Source of the DNA: an uncultured Faecalibacterium sp.
GTDB taxonomy: Bacteria; Bacillota; Clostridia; Oscillospirales; Ruminococcaceae
DNA length: 64,000 nucleotides
NCBI GenBank assembly: GCA_934561555.1
Contig: CAKTGQ010000003.1
Span: forward strand, 1-64,000
Direction: 5' to 3'
Below are positions 1-7,816 of the stretch, piece by piece (position 1 is the stretch's first letter; the number at the start of each line of letters is the position of its first letter). Position numbers and translations under genes: made by a program. The notes beneath the pieces are model-generated. The model was not told the DNA's origin. It did not search any database and saw nothing but the letters and a program-made list of their open reading frames with translations.

Positions 1-333
1 CCTTCTGTGGAGATCCCCGCTTCCAACATGAAGAAGGCTATCTGCCAGATTCTGGTTGACGAGGGCTACATCAAGGGTATGCAGGTCAAGAACGACACTG
101 TTCAGGGCACCATCGTTGTCACCCTGAAGTATCAGGCAAACGGCGAGCCCGTTATTGCCGGCCTGCGCCGTGTGTCCAAGCCCGGCCTGCGCATCTACAC
201 CAACTGCGAGGATATGCCCAAGGTCATGAAGGGCCTGGGCACCGCGATCATTTCCACCTCCAAGGGCATCATGACTGACAAGGCCGCTCGTGCTGAGCAC
301 GTCGGCGGCGAAGTCCTGGCCTACGTGTGGTAA
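1..333 (+). CDS. rpsH: 30S ribosomal protein S8, 5' end outside window
   Basis: Binds 16S rRNA helix 21 in the small subunit and in many bacteria represses its own operon. Only the C-terminal 110 residues are visible, read in frame from base 1 (P-S-V-E-I-P-A-S-N). The S8 C-terminal signature is clear: S-T-S-K-G-I-M-T followed by G-G-E-V-L-A-Y-V-W at the stop. An in-frame GTG at base 7 is internal and is not the start. rplF follows after 17 nt, the standard spc order. The family assignment is secure; the start cannot be seen. Confidence 0.97.
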   Translation, partial: PSVEIPASNMKKAICQILVDEGYIKGMQVKNDTVQGTIVVTLKYQANGEPVIAGLRRVSKPGLRIYTNCEDMPKVMKGLGTAIISTSKGIMTDKAARAEHVGGEVLAYVW

Positions 334-350
334 GAAAGGGGTAAAAGACA

Positions 351-902
351 ATGTCGAGAATTGGAAGAAAACCCATCGTCATTCCTGCCGGCGTCACTGT
401 TACTGTCGATGAGGCAGCACATCACGTCGCCGTCAAGGGCCCCAAGGGCAGCCTGAATTCCAACTATCATCCCCTGATGACCGTCAAGGTCGAGGGCAAT
501 GAAGTTTTGGTTACCCGCCCCAATGACGAACCCCAGGCCCGCAGCCTGCACGGCCTGACCCGTACCAACATCGCCAACATGGTGAACGGTGTTGTGAACG
601 GCTACGAGAAGAAGCTGGAGATCGTGGGCGTTGGCCTGCGCTGCCAGAAGCAGGGCTCCAACCTGGTCATGAACCTGGGCTTCTCTCATCAGGTGAACAT
701 TCCTGATACTGAGGACTGCACCATCGTGTGGCAGGATCCCAACCACTTCACTGTTACCGGTATTGACAAGCAGAAGGTCGGCCAGTATGCTGCCGAGATC
801 CGCGCCAAGAAGCCGCCCGAGCCTTACAAGGGCAAGGGCATCCGCTACGAGGGCGAGGTTGTCAAGCACAAAGAAGGCAAGGCCGGCAAGGGCAAGAAAT
901 AA
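351..902 (+). CDS. rplF: 50S ribosomal protein L6
   Basis: Large-subunit protein near the factor-binding site. The product of 183 residues is close to the usual length (about 178-180). It opens with M-S-R-I-G-R-K-P-I and carries the C-terminal L6 signature P-E-P-Y-K-G-K-G-I-R-Y at about residues 155-165, then a lysine/glycine-rich tail. The start follows an AAAGGGG-type ribosome site. It lies between rpsH and rplR, as expected in the spc operon. Nothing unusual was noticed. Confidence 0.98.
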   Translation: MSRIGRKPIVIPAGVTVTVDEAAHHVAVKGPKGSLNSNYHPLMTVKVEGNEVLVTRPNDEPQARSLHGLTRTNIANMVNGVVNGYEKKLEIVGVGLRCQKQGSNLVMNLGFSHQVNIPDTEDCTIVWQDPNHFTVTGIDKQKVGQYAAEIRAKKPPEPYKGKGIRYEGEVVKHKEGKAGKGKK

Positions 903-920
903 GGTAAGGAGTGAAAGACA

Positions 921-1280
921 ATGGTTAAGCAGATCGACAAGAACGAAGCTCGTCTTCGTCGTCATCGCCGCGTTCGCAACAAGATCAGCGGCACCGCAGC
1001 ACGTCCTCGCCTGGATGTTTTCCGCTCCGCCAAGCACATTTACGCTCAGATCATCGATGATGAGCAGGGCGTGACTCTGGTGTCGGCTTCCACTATGGAC
1101 AAGGACTTCAACGGTTACGGCGGCAACGTCGAGGCCGCTGCTGAGATCGGCAAGAAGATCGCAGCAAAGGCTCTGGAAAAGGGCATCACCGAGGTCGTGT
1201 TCGACCGTGGCGGCTACGTTTATCATGGCCGTGTTAAGGCCCTGGCTGATGGCGCCCGTGAGGGCGGCCTGAAGCTGTAA
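921..1280 (+). CDS. rplR: 50S ribosomal protein L18
   Basis: Binds 5S rRNA in the central protuberance. The 119-residue product has the basic N-terminus ([11 protein letters not shown]) and the conserved C-terminal block [21 protein letters not shown], both typical of bacterial L18. Length matches the family. The ATG follows an AAGGAGTG ribosome site, and rpsE begins 19 nt after the stop. Confidence 0.98.
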   Translation: MVKQIDKNEARLRRHRRVRNKISGTAARPRLDVFRSAKHIYAQIIDDEQGVTLVSASTMDKDFNGYGGNVEAAAEIGKKIAAKALEKGITEVVFDRGGYVYHGRVKALADGAREGGLKL

Positions 1281-1299
1281 TGAGAGGAGGAAACACATT

Positions 1300-1800
1300 A
1301 TGGCTATGAGAAACCGTGAAGACGACGGCATGATCACCAAGGTTGTCTCCATCAACCGCGTTTCCAAGACTGTCAAGGGCGGCCGCATCATGAAGTTTGC
1401 CGCTCTGGTTGTCGTGGGCGACGGCAAGGGCACCATCGGTTACGGCATCGGCAAGTCCGGCGAAGTGCCTGAGGCAATCCGCAAGGGCGAAGCTGCTGCC
1501 AAGAAGAACATGCACAAGGTTGCCCTGAAGGGCACCACCATCCCCCACGAGATCGTCGGCAAGTACGGCGCAGGCGCTGTTCTGCTCAAGCCGGCTGCAC
1601 CCGGTACCGGTATGATCGCCGGCGGCCCCGTGCGTGCCGTCATTGAGGCTGCTGGCATCAAGGACGTTCGTGCGAAGTCTATGCGTTCCAACAACCCCAT
1701 CAACGTTGTTGCTGCTACCTTTGCAGGTCTGTGCGGTCTGGTCAGCGCCGAGTCTGTCGCTGAGAAGCGCGGCAAGACCGTGAAAGAAATTCTGGGTTAA
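1300..1800 (+). CDS. rpsE: 30S ribosomal protein S5
   Basis: Small-subunit protein of the decoding region; substitutions in the family are known to cause spectinomycin resistance or ram phenotypes. The 166-residue product has the double-stranded RNA-binding-like N-terminal domain ([17 protein letters not shown] at about 28-44) and the C-terminal domain containing [13 protein letters not shown]. The ribosome site is GAGAGGAGG. Order rplR-rpsE-rpmD is standard. Confidence 0.98.
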   Translation: MAMRNREDDGMITKVVSINRVSKTVKGGRIMKFAALVVVGDGKGTIGYGIGKSGEVPEAIRKGEAAAKKNMHKVALKGTTIPHEIVGKYGAGAVLLKPAAPGTGMIAGGPVRAVIEAAGIKDVRAKSMRSNNPINVVAATFAGLCGLVSAESVAEKRGKTVKEILG

Positions 1801-1814
1801 GGAGGTAACTAACC

Positions 1815-2000
1815 ATGGCAGATAAGATGCTCAAGATCGAGCTGAAGAAGAGCCTGATCGGCCGCGGCGCTAAGCAGATCGCTACCGCTGAGGCTCTGGG
1901 CCTGAAGAAGCCGGGCGACGTTACCGTTCAGCCTGACAATGCCGCTACGCAGGGCAAGATCGCAAAGATCGGCTTTCTGCTCAGCGTCACCGAAGCCTAA
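1815..2000 (+). CDS. rpmD: 50S ribosomal protein L30
   Basis: Small large-subunit protein of 61 residues, the usual bacterial size. The sequence contains the L30 features [11 protein letters not shown] and an A-L-G-L-K-K segment, followed by the hydrophobic strand K-I-G-F-L-L-S-V. The ATG follows GGAGGTAACTAACC. It sits between rpsE and rplO, which supports the call despite the short length. Confidence 0.96.
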   Translation: MADKMLKIELKKSLIGRGAKQIATAEALGLKKPGDVTVQPDNAATQGKIAKIGFLLSVTEA

Positions 2001-2020
2001 TAGCAGGGGGTATACGCATA

Positions 2021-2461
2021 ATGAAACTTCATGAATTGCACGCGATTCCCGGCGCCAACAAGGCTGTGACCCGCAAGGGCCGCGGCATTGGCTCCGGCAA
2101 TGGCAAGACTGCCGGCTTCGGCAGCAAGGGCCAGAAGGCCCGTTCCGGCGTGAAGCACGCTGGTTTCGAGGGCGGCCAGATGCCTCTGGCACGCCGCCTG
2201 CCGAAGGTTGGCTTTAACAACATCTTTGCTACCCAGTACGCCATTGTTAACGTGGCGGACCTGGAGGCTGCTTTCGAGGCTGGCGCTGTCGTTGACACCG
2301 AGGCTCTGAAGGCAAAGGGTCTGGTCAAGAAGACCCTGGACGGCGTTAAGGTTCTGGGCAACGGCGAGCTGACCAAGGCTCTGACCGTGAAGGCCGCAGC
2401 CTATTCCGCTTCTGCCAAAGAGAAAATCGAGAAGGCAGGCGGAAAGGCTGAGGTGATGTAA
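2021..2461 (+). CDS. rplO: 50S ribosomal protein L15
   Basis: Late-assembly large-subunit protein of 146 residues. The N-terminal half holds the glycine-rich L15 block ([19 protein letters not shown]) and the [15 protein letters not shown] motif. The stop codon is separated from the secY start by a single base, so translational coupling is likely. Confidence 0.98.
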   Translation: MKLHELHAIPGANKAVTRKGRGIGSGNGKTAGFGSKGQKARSGVKHAGFEGGQMPLARRLPKVGFNNIFATQYAIVNVADLEAAFEAGAVVDTEALKAKGLVKKTLDGVKVLGNGELTKALTVKAAAYSASAKEKIEKAGGKAEVM

Positions 2462-2462
2462 G

Positions 2463-3758
2463 GTGTTCCAGACATTCCGTAACGCATGGAAGATCCCCGA
2501 GCTTAAAAATCGTCTTCTGTTCACGCTGGCGATCCTCGTGGTTTACCGTCTTGGCTGTGCCATCCCCGTGCCGTTCGTTTCCGGCTCTGCTCTGACGCAG
2601 ATGTTTGCAAACGGCGATATGCTCTCGTACCTCAATATGATGAGCGGCGGCGCACTGGCAAGATGCACGCTCTTCGCGTTAGGTGTGACACCCTATATCA
2701 ACGCCTCTATTATTGTGCAGCTGCTGACTGTGGCCATTCCTGCGCTGGAAAATCTGGCAAAGGAAGCGGACGGTCAGCAGAAGCTGCAGCAGATCAACCG
2801 GTACGCCGGTGCCGTGGTCGCACTGATCATGAGCATTGGCTACTACTTCGTGATCCGCAATATGGGCGCACTGAAGTATGTTTCCGGCGCAGCCGGCGTG
2901 TTCGCCGCTGTGGTCATCATCGCCACCTTCGTTGCAGGTGCTCAGCTGATCACCTGGGCGGGCGAGCAGATCGATGACAAGGGTATCGGCAACGGTATCT
3001 CCCTTCTGATCTTTGCCTCCATCGTTTCCAACTGGTCCTCGCTGTATACCTCTGTGACGGGTCTGCTGACCCGCGCAGCGGCCGGCGAGCCGCAGTTCTA
3101 CATCCTGCTGCCCGTTCTGGTGATTCTGGCACTGGTTGCTGTGGTCTTTGTGGTGGTCATGACCAACGCAGAGCGCCGCATCACCATCCAGTACGCCAAG
3201 CGTGTGGTGGGCCGGAAGCAGATGGGCGGCCAGAACAGCTACCTGCCCCTGAAGCTGAACATGAGCGGCGTCATGCCCATCATCTTCGCTTCGGCTCTGG
3301 TGTCCATCCCGGGCACCATCGGCAGCTTCCTGCAGATCGACCAGCAGGCTCACCCGGTGTGGTATGCATTCTTCCACACCTTCAACTACACCTCCTGGCT
3401 GTACGTTGTGATCTACCTGCTGCTGATTTTGGCATTCAACTACTTCTATGTGGCCATCCAGTACAACCCCGTTGAGATCGCCAACAATCTGCGCCGCAAC
3501 AACGGCTCGATCCCCGGCTTCCGTCCCGGCAAGCCGACCAGCGATTTCATCACCCGCACCCTGAACAAGATCACCCTCATCGGTGCCATCTTCCTGGCTG
3601 CGGTGGCTGTACTGCCGATCATTCTGGGCAACCTGACCGGTATGAGCATTCAGCTGGGCGGTACCAGCCTGCTGATCGTGGTTGGTGTGGCACTGGATAC
3701 CACCCGCAGCCTCGATAGCTTTATGACTATGCGCAACCACAAGGGTTTCCTTGGCTGA
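2463..3758 (+). CDS. secY: Preprotein translocase channel subunit SecY
   Basis: Core channel of the Sec translocon in the cytoplasmic membrane. The 431-residue product has about ten hydrophobic segments and typical SecY landmarks: N-terminal F-R-N-A-W-K-I-P-E-L-K-N, the plug-region stretch P-F-V-S-G-S-A-L after helix 1, and cytoplasmic loop motif N-A-E-R-R-I-T-I-Q-Y-A-K-R. It starts at GTG one base after the rplO stop, with GAGGTG inside rplO as the likely ribosome site. A terminator follows the gene, so adk-map is at least partly separate from this transcript. Confidence 0.97.
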   Translation: MFQTFRNAWKIPELKNRLLFTLAILVVYRLGCAIPVPFVSGSALTQMFANGDMLSYLNMMSGGALARCTLFALGVTPYINASIIVQLLTVAIPALENLAKEADGQQKLQQINRYAGAVVALIMSIGYYFVIRNMGALKYVSGAAGVFAAVVIIATFVAGAQLITWAGEQIDDKGIGNGISLLIFASIVSNWSSLYTSVTGLLTRAAAGEPQFYILLPVLVILALVAVVFVVVMTNAERRITIQYAKRVVGRKQMGGQNSYLPLKLNMSGVMPIIFASALVSIPGTIGSFLQIDQQAHPVWYAFFHTFNYTSWLYVVIYLLLILAFNYFYVAIQYNPVEIANNLRRNNGSIPGFRPGKPTSDFITRTLNKITLIGAIFLAAVAVLPIILGNLTGMSIQLGGTSLLIVVGVALDTTRSLDSFMTMRNHKGFLG

Positions 3759-3780
3759 TCTAAAGCAATAAAGATGTAAG

Positions 3781-3829
3781 AAAGCACTGGAAAGGAGAGT
3801 ACGCTCATACTTTTCAGTGCTTTTTTGCT
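3781..3829 (+). terminator. Intrinsic terminator between secY and adk
   Basis: Fourteen-base arms at 3781-3794 and 3810-3823 pair along their whole length with one G-T wobble and are followed by a run of T. The hairpin divides the spc operon after secY. How much transcription still reads through into adk cannot be judged from sequence. Confidence 0.85.
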
Positions 3830-3879
3830 TTTTGTACGTATGTTTCTATAAAGCAACATATAAGAAAGGAAGCGATCCT

Positions 3880-4512
3880 ATGAATCTGATCCTGTTGGGC
3901 GCACCCGGCGCAGGCAAAGGCACGCAGGCCGAGATCATCTGCGCAAAGCTGAACATCCCTTCCATCAGCACCGGCAACATTCTGCGTGCTGCTGTCAAGG
4001 AGGGCACCGAGATGGGTCTGAAGGCCAAGAGCTTTATGGACGCCGGTGCACTGGTGCCCGATGAAGTCATCATCGGCATCCTGAAGGAGCGTCTGGCACA
4101 GGCTGACTGCGCCAACGGCTTCATTCTGGATGGCGTGCCCCGCACCATTGCGCAGGCAGAGGCCATCGAGACCATGGGCATCCGCATCGACAAGGTGCTG
4201 GAGCTGCAGGTTGAGGACAGCGTGATCGTAGAGCGCATGAGCGGCCGCCGCGTCTGCGAGAAGTGCGGCGCAAGCTACCACATCCTGAACAAGAAGAGCA
4301 AGGTGGAGGGCGTCTGCGACCTGTGCGGCGGTAAGACCGTCATCCGCAAGGACGATCAGCCCGAGACCGTGCTGGATCGTCTGAAAGCCTACCATGAGCA
4401 GACCGAGCCGCTGGTGGAGTTCTACCGCACCCGCGGCAAGCTGGCAGAGATCAAGTTCTGCCCCTCCATCGAGGAGACTACGGCTGAAGTCATGAAGGCT
4501 TTGGAGGCATAA
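3880..4512 (+). CDS. adk: Adenylate kinase, zinc-binding type
   Basis: Interconverts ATP + AMP and 2 ADP in the cytoplasm. The 210-residue product has the P-loop G-A-P-G-A-G-K-G-T at about 7-15 and the long Adk form with a LID domain carrying four cysteines (C-E-K-C and C-D-L-C), the zinc-binding type common in Gram-positive bacteria. The ATG at 3880 was chosen because AAGAAAGGA lies just upstream and the protein then begins at the P-loop strand M-N-L-I-L-L-G; a longer in-frame reading adds 21 residues derived from the terminator region. map follows after 2 nt. Confidence 0.97.
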   Translation: MNLILLGAPGAGKGTQAEIICAKLNIPSISTGNILRAAVKEGTEMGLKAKSFMDAGALVPDEVIIGILKERLAQADCANGFILDGVPRTIAQAEAIETMGIRIDKVLELQVEDSVIVERMSGRRVCEKCGASYHILNKKSKVEGVCDLCGGKTVIRKDDQPETVLDRLKAYHEQTEPLVEFYRTRGKLAEIKFCPSIEETTAEVMKALEA

Positions 4513-4514
4513 GC

Positions 4515-5306
4515 GTGATCCAGATCAAAAATGCAAAAGAGCTGGACGGTATGCGCCGGGCAAACGCCCTGAGCGCAGCTGCCCTGAAGTACGGCGGAGA
4601 GCACATCGAAGCAGGCATGACCACCTGGGAGCTGGACAAGCTGATCTACGACTTCATCGTGAAGCACGGCGGCATCCCCAACTTCAAGGGTCTGTACGGT
4701 TTTCCCGGCACAGCCTGCATCAGCCTGAACGATACCGTCATCCACGGCATCCCCTCTCACGATATCGTCATCCGCCCGGGTGACATCGTGAGCATCGACA
4801 CCGGTGCCAAGGTGGACGGCTTCAACGGCGACAATGCCTGCACCTACGCGGTGGGCAAGGTGGACTTGGAAGCCCAGCGCCTGCTGGAGGTGACCAAGGC
4901 TTCTCTGTACAAGGGCATCGAGCAGGCCGTGGCGGGCAACCGCATCGGTGATATCGGCTACGCCGTGCAGAGCTACTGCGAGGATGCGGGCTTCTCTGTG
5001 GTGCGTGACTTTGTGGGTCACGGCACCGGCAAGGAGCTGCACGAGGATCCCGAGGTGCCCAACTACGGCCATCAGGGCCGCGGGCCCCGGCTTGTGCCCG
5101 GCATGACCATCGCCATTGAGCCGATGATTTGTCAGGGTGACTACAAGATCAAGCAGCTCAGCGACGGCTGGACTGTCAAGACCAAGGACGGCGGACTGGC
5201 TGCTCACTTTGAGCACTCCATCGCCATCCTGAAGGACCGCACCGAGATCATGACCCGCAGCTGGGATGACCCGGATTTTGACCCGGCCACCTTCAGCCTG
5301 AAGTAA
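4515..5306 (+). CDS. map: Methionine aminopeptidase, type I
   Basis: Removes the initiator methionine from nascent proteins using two metal ions. The 263-residue product contains all five expected metal ligands: Asp95, Asp106, His169, Glu202 and Glu233. The start is GTG, 2 nt after adk, with ribosome-site sequence (TTGGAGG) inside the adk end. Clostridia often have a small KOW-domain gene between map and infA; it is absent here, and a terminator follows directly. Confidence 0.97.
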   Translation: MIQIKNAKELDGMRRANALSAAALKYGGEHIEAGMTTWELDKLIYDFIVKHGGIPNFKGLYGFPGTACISLNDTVIHGIPSHDIVIRPGDIVSIDTGAKVDGFNGDNACTYAVGKVDLEAQRLLEVTKASLYKGIEQAVAGNRIGDIGYAVQSYCEDAGFSVVRDFVGHGTGKELHEDPEVPNYGHQGRGPRLVPGMTIAIEPMICQGDYKIKQLSDGWTVKTKDGGLAAHFEHSIAILKDRTEIMTRSWDDPDFDPATFSLK

Positions 5307-5323
5307 GCAACCATTATAAAGGA

Positions 5324-5362
5324 GCCGCTGCACGGACGATGTGCAGCGGCTTCTTTCTCTTT
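5324..5362 (+). terminator. Intrinsic terminator after map
   Basis: Perfect 10-bp arms GCCGCTGCAC (5324-5333) and GTGCAGCGGC (5341-5350) with a 7-nt loop, followed by a T-rich tract. The same 10-base arm recurs in the hairpin at 52704-52735, so terminator stems are partly shared between loci. A small dyad (GTGAAA/TTTCAC, 5399-5413) lies in the spacer before the next promoter. Confidence 0.9.
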
Positions 5363-5502
5363 TCACCCCTGCAATTTGTGCAATTGTGACAAGTTTTAGT
5401 GAAAAAGTTTCACCTTCACGGTGGAGAACCGCGAAAGCCGGACGGGGCGGGAAAGAGCTTTTACACAGAATAATTTTTTATCGGAAATACGGAAAAAACC
5501 TC

Positions 5503-5538
5503 TTGCAAATTGACAACAAAAGGTGTATAATCTATAAA
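5503..5538 (+). promoter_or_regulatory. Two offset sigma-A promoters for infA-rplQ
   Basis: Two overlapping hexamer pairs each have an exact 17-bp spacer: TTGCAA (5503-5508) with TATAAT (5526-5531), and TTGACA (5510-5515) with TATAAA (5533-5538). They are displaced by 7 bp. This gives the alpha operon its own strong start after the map terminator. Predicted start sites are near 5538 and 5545. Confidence 0.8.
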
Positions 5539-5802
5539 TGGCTGTGGAAGCCAGATACTTCCTCGACGGACAGGCTCAGTCTGCCCGTTTTGCGGATTTT
5601 GTGCCGCAGGAGATGAAGTATGTGGCGCTCATCGCCACCTGTCCGTCTGAGAATCGGCGTGAAAACTCTTGAAAAGAGAAGCGGCAAACTGCACAAAAAC
5701 GGGCGCAGGCACGGAAGAATGCAGTGCTTTCTGTTTTCTGAGGCGGGAGCACCGGTGCTCAATTATGACAAACTGAGCAGATCCAATGAGGAGGCAAATA
5801 GC
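5539..5802 (+). promoter_or_regulatory. Folded 5' leader of infA, candidate structured RNA
   Basis: No protein gene was recognised in this stretch of about 260 nt. Pairings seen: hairpin 5539-5543/5549-5553; helix A 5555-5564 with 5610-5621 (10 bp, 2-nt bulge); helix B GACGGACAGG 5565-5574 with CCTGTCCGTC 5638-5647 (10/10); hairpin 5591-5595/5604-5608; hairpin 5623-5627/5633-5637. A and B are interleaved, so they form a pseudoknot or compete. Further down are CTCTT-GAA-AAGAG and the palindrome GAGCACCGGTGCTC. A 44-codon reading frame from ATG 5538 overlaps the fold but has no ribosome site. Function unknown. Confidence 0.55.
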
Positions 5803-6054
5803 TTGTCTAAAGAAGACGTCATCGAGATCGAAGGCATTGTGCGTGAAGCCATGCCCAACGCCATCTTTAAGGTGGAAATGTTGAGCGAGGATAAGAACAC
5901 CGGGAAGCTCACTCCCAGCGGTCACATCCTCTTAGCGCACATCTCCGGCAAGCTGCGGACCAATTTCATCCGTATCCTGCCCGGGGACAAGGTAACCGTG
6001 GAAATGTCGCCCTATGATCTTTCTAAGGGCCGCATCACCTGGCGCTCCAAATAA
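5803..6054 (+). CDS. infA: Translation initiation factor IF-1, with insertion
   Basis: Binds the 30S A site during initiation. The TTG at 5803 is taken as start because GAGGAGG ends 8 nt upstream and the protein then begins [10 protein letters not shown] as in other IF-1 proteins; a longer frame adds unrelated leader sequence. The OB-fold signature A-H-I-S-G-K-L-R and Y-D-L-S-K-G-R-I are intact. At 83 residues it exceeds the usual 72 because about 11 residues (around [11 protein letters not shown]) sit between two early beta strands. It is first gene of the alpha operon. Confidence 0.93.
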   Translation: MSKEDVIEIEGIVREAMPNAIFKVEMLSEDKNTGKLTPSGHILLAHISGKLRTNFIRILPGDKVTVEMSPYDLSKGRITWRSK

Positions 6055-6089
6055 GCACCAGGGTATCAACCAAAAGGAGGTTCAACATC

Positions 6090-6203
6090 ATGAAGGTCAA
6101 GCCTTCCGTGAAACCCATCTGCGAAAAGTGCAAGGTCATCCGCCGCAAAGGCCGCGTGATGGTCATCTGCCAGAACCCCAAGCACAAGCAGCGCCAGGGC
6201 TAA
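6090..6203 (+). CDS. rpmJ: 50S ribosomal protein L36, zinc type
   Basis: The smallest ribosomal protein, 37 residues, beginning [11 protein letters not shown]. Cys11, Cys14, Cys27 and His32 form the zinc ribbon, so this is the zinc-dependent paralogue type. An AAAAGGAGG ribosome site precedes the ATG by 9 nt. It lies between infA and rpsM as in most Firmicutes. Confidence 0.96.
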   Translation: MKVKPSVKPICEKCKVIRRKGRVMVICQNPKHKQRQG

Positions 6204-6285
6204 TTCGGGCGCCTGGGGGTCAAGTGCGTAGAGTCCCGGCGCAGACCCCGACACTGACATGGGATGATTTTTGGAGGAAACTACT

Positions 6286-6657
6286 ATGGCACGTATTGCC
6301 GGCGTTGACCTGCCCCGCGAGAAGCGCGTTCAGGTGGGTCTCACCTACGTTTATGGTATCGGTCAGACCACTGCTAACAAGATCCTGGAAGCAACTGGCA
6401 TCAACCCCGATACCCGCGTCAAGGACCTGACTCTGGAAGAAGAGGCTAAGATCCGTGACTACATCGATCAGGCAAACATCATCGTTGAGGGCGACCTGCG
6501 CCGCAACGTTGCTCTGGACATCAAGCGCCTGGTTGAGATCCAGTCCTTCCGTGGCACCCGCCATCGCAAGAATCTGCCCTGCCGCGGCCAGCGCACCAAG
6601 ACCAATGCACGTACCTGCAAGGGTCCCAAGCGCACTGTCGCAAACAAGAAGAAGTAA
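6286..6657 (+). CDS. rpsM: 30S ribosomal protein S13
   Basis: Small-subunit head protein contacting the large subunit. The 123-residue product begins [10 protein letters not shown] and contains Y-G-I-G plus the C-terminal [22 protein letters not shown] motif. ATG 6286 is preferred to an in-frame ATG 15 nt upstream because TTGGAGGA precedes it at normal spacing and the N-terminus then matches the family. Confidence 0.97.
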   Translation: MARIAGVDLPREKRVQVGLTYVYGIGQTTANKILEATGINPDTRVKDLTLEEEAKIRDYIDQANIIVEGDLRRNVALDIKRLVEIQSFRGTRHRKNLPCRGQRTKTNARTCKGPKRTVANKKK

Positions 6658-6671
6658 GGAGGATTTGAGAA

Positions 6672-7082
6672 ATGGCAAGTGCAAATAACGCCAAGAAGGG
6701 CGCAAATGTCCGCATGAAGCGGAAAGAGCGCAAGAACATTGCTGCTGGTCAGGCTCACATCCAGTCTACCTTCAACAATACTGTCGTTACTATCACCGAC
6801 CTGCAGGGTAATGCAGTGTCTTGGTGCTCCTCCGGCTCCCTGAACTTCCGTGGCAGCCGCAAGAGCACCCCGTTCGCAGCTCAGTCCGCTGCCGAGACCG
6901 CAGCTAAGACTGCGATCGAGCACGGCATGAAGACTGTTGAAGTTTACGTCAAGGGCCCCGGCGCTGGCCGCGAGTCCGCTATCCGTGCGCTGCAGGCTAC
7001 CGGTCTGGAAGTCACCCTGATCAAGGACGTGACTCCCATCCCCCACAACGGCTGCCGTCCCCCGAAGCGCCGTCGTGTCTGA
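6672..7082 (+). CDS. rpsK: 30S ribosomal protein S11
   Basis: Platform protein of the small subunit, 136 residues. Conserved S11 blocks are present: [29 protein letters not shown], and the end [13 protein letters not shown]. The ribosome site is AAGGAGG, and rpsD begins 20 nt after the stop. Confidence 0.98.
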   Translation: MASANNAKKGANVRMKRKERKNIAAGQAHIQSTFNNTVVTITDLQGNAVSWCSSGSLNFRGSRKSTPFAAQSAAETAAKTAIEHGMKTVEVYVKGPGAGRESAIRALQATGLEVTLIKDVTPIPHNGCRPPKRRRV

Positions 7083-7102
7083 TCGAAGGAGGAAATTGAA
7101 TT

Positions 7103-7705
7103 ATGGCAAAGAATACGCAGCCTATCGCAAAGCGTTGCAAGGCCCTGGGCATTTCTCCTGCGGTCATGGGCTATGCAAAGAAGAATACCACCCGCAACTC
7201 CAACGGCAATGTCCGCAAGAAGCAGTCTGAGTACGCATCTCAGCTGAAGGAGAAGCAGAAGGTCAAGTTCATCTACGGCGTTCTGGAGAAGCAGTTCCAC
7301 AACGCTTACCTGAAGGCAGAGGCTCGCCCCGGCAAGACCGGTGAGAACCTGCTCCAGATCATGGAGTGCCGTCTGGACAACGTCGTGTTCCGTCTGGGCT
7401 TTGCTCAGACCCGCCGCGACGCTCGTCAGCTGGTGTCTCACGCTCACTTCACCGTCAACGGCAAGAAGGTCAACATCCCCTCTTACCAGGTGAAGGCCGG
7501 CGATGTGATCGAAGTGCGCGAGTCCAGCCGCAGCTCTGCAAAGTTTGCAAAGCTGACCGGTGCCGAGGCTCCCGTCGTGGCTCTGCCCGCATGGCTGAAC
7601 CGCGAGACCGGTTCTCTGAAGGGCGTTGTCGCTAAGCTGCCCGAGCGCAGCGATATCGACTACGAAGTCGCAGAGCACCTCATCGTCGAGCTGTACTCCA
7701 AGTAA
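7103..7705 (+). CDS. rpsD: 30S ribosomal protein S4, cysteine-poor form
   Basis: Primary 16S rRNA-binding protein and assembly initiator. The 200-residue product holds an S4 RNA-binding domain (C-R-L-D-N-V-V-F-R-L-G-F-A-Q-T-R-R-D-A-R-Q-L at about 91-112). The N-terminus has only one cysteine (Cys12), so it is the zinc-free variety. It sits between rpsK and rpoA, the alpha-operon position. Confidence 0.97.
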   Translation: MAKNTQPIAKRCKALGISPAVMGYAKKNTTRNSNGNVRKKQSEYASQLKEKQKVKFIYGVLEKQFHNAYLKAEARPGKTGENLLQIMECRLDNVVFRLGFAQTRRDARQLVSHAHFTVNGKKVNIPSYQVKAGDVIEVRESSRSSAKFAKLTGAEAPVVALPAWLNRETGSLKGVVAKLPERSDIDYEVAEHLIVELYSK

Positions 7706-7816
7706 TCCATTAAGAAGGCGGTGCCTTCCTTTTGGATGGTACGCTTTCGCATTCTTTTTTGAAAGAATTCAATAATGGGCCGGTGGAAACACCGGTTTGA
7801 CAAGGAGGGCATAGAT
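7706..7816 (+). promoter_or_regulatory. Hairpin-rich spacer between rpsD and rpoA
   Basis: Three successive hairpins fill this 111-nt gap: GAAGGC-GGT-GCCTTC (7714-7728), ATTCTTT/AAAGAAT around 7751-7768, and CCGGTG-GAAA-CACCGG (7780-7795), the last with a GNRA-type tetraloop and ending 6 nt before the rpoA ribosome site. None has a T-run of a strong terminator. They may be processing or mRNA-stability elements. Confidence 0.4.

Noticed and set aside
321..1436. Long minus-strand frames opposite ribosomal protein genes
   Set aside because: They arise from the high-GC codon pattern of the plus-strand genes, show no family similarity and lack ribosome sites. The same holds for long antisense frames opposite recA, the SNF2 gene, glgP and secY.
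5539..5650. HDV-like self-cleaving ribozyme in the infA leader
   Set aside because: The order of helices (A5', B5', hairpin, A3', hairpin, B3') is that of the HDV nested pseudoknot, but there is no unpaired J4/2 strand with the catalytic C before the second strand of helix B, 16 nt separate helix B from the inner hairpin, and the C-C of loop 3 is missing.
5538..5672. 44-codon leaderless reading frame before infA
   Set aside because: It starts exactly at a predicted transcription start but has no ribosome site, no recognisable family, and lies over strong RNA pairing. Kept only as an alternative reading of the leader.
5307..5802. KOW-domain protein gene expected between map and infA
   Set aside because: No frame in this interval shows KOW-like sequence; a terminator follows map directly.
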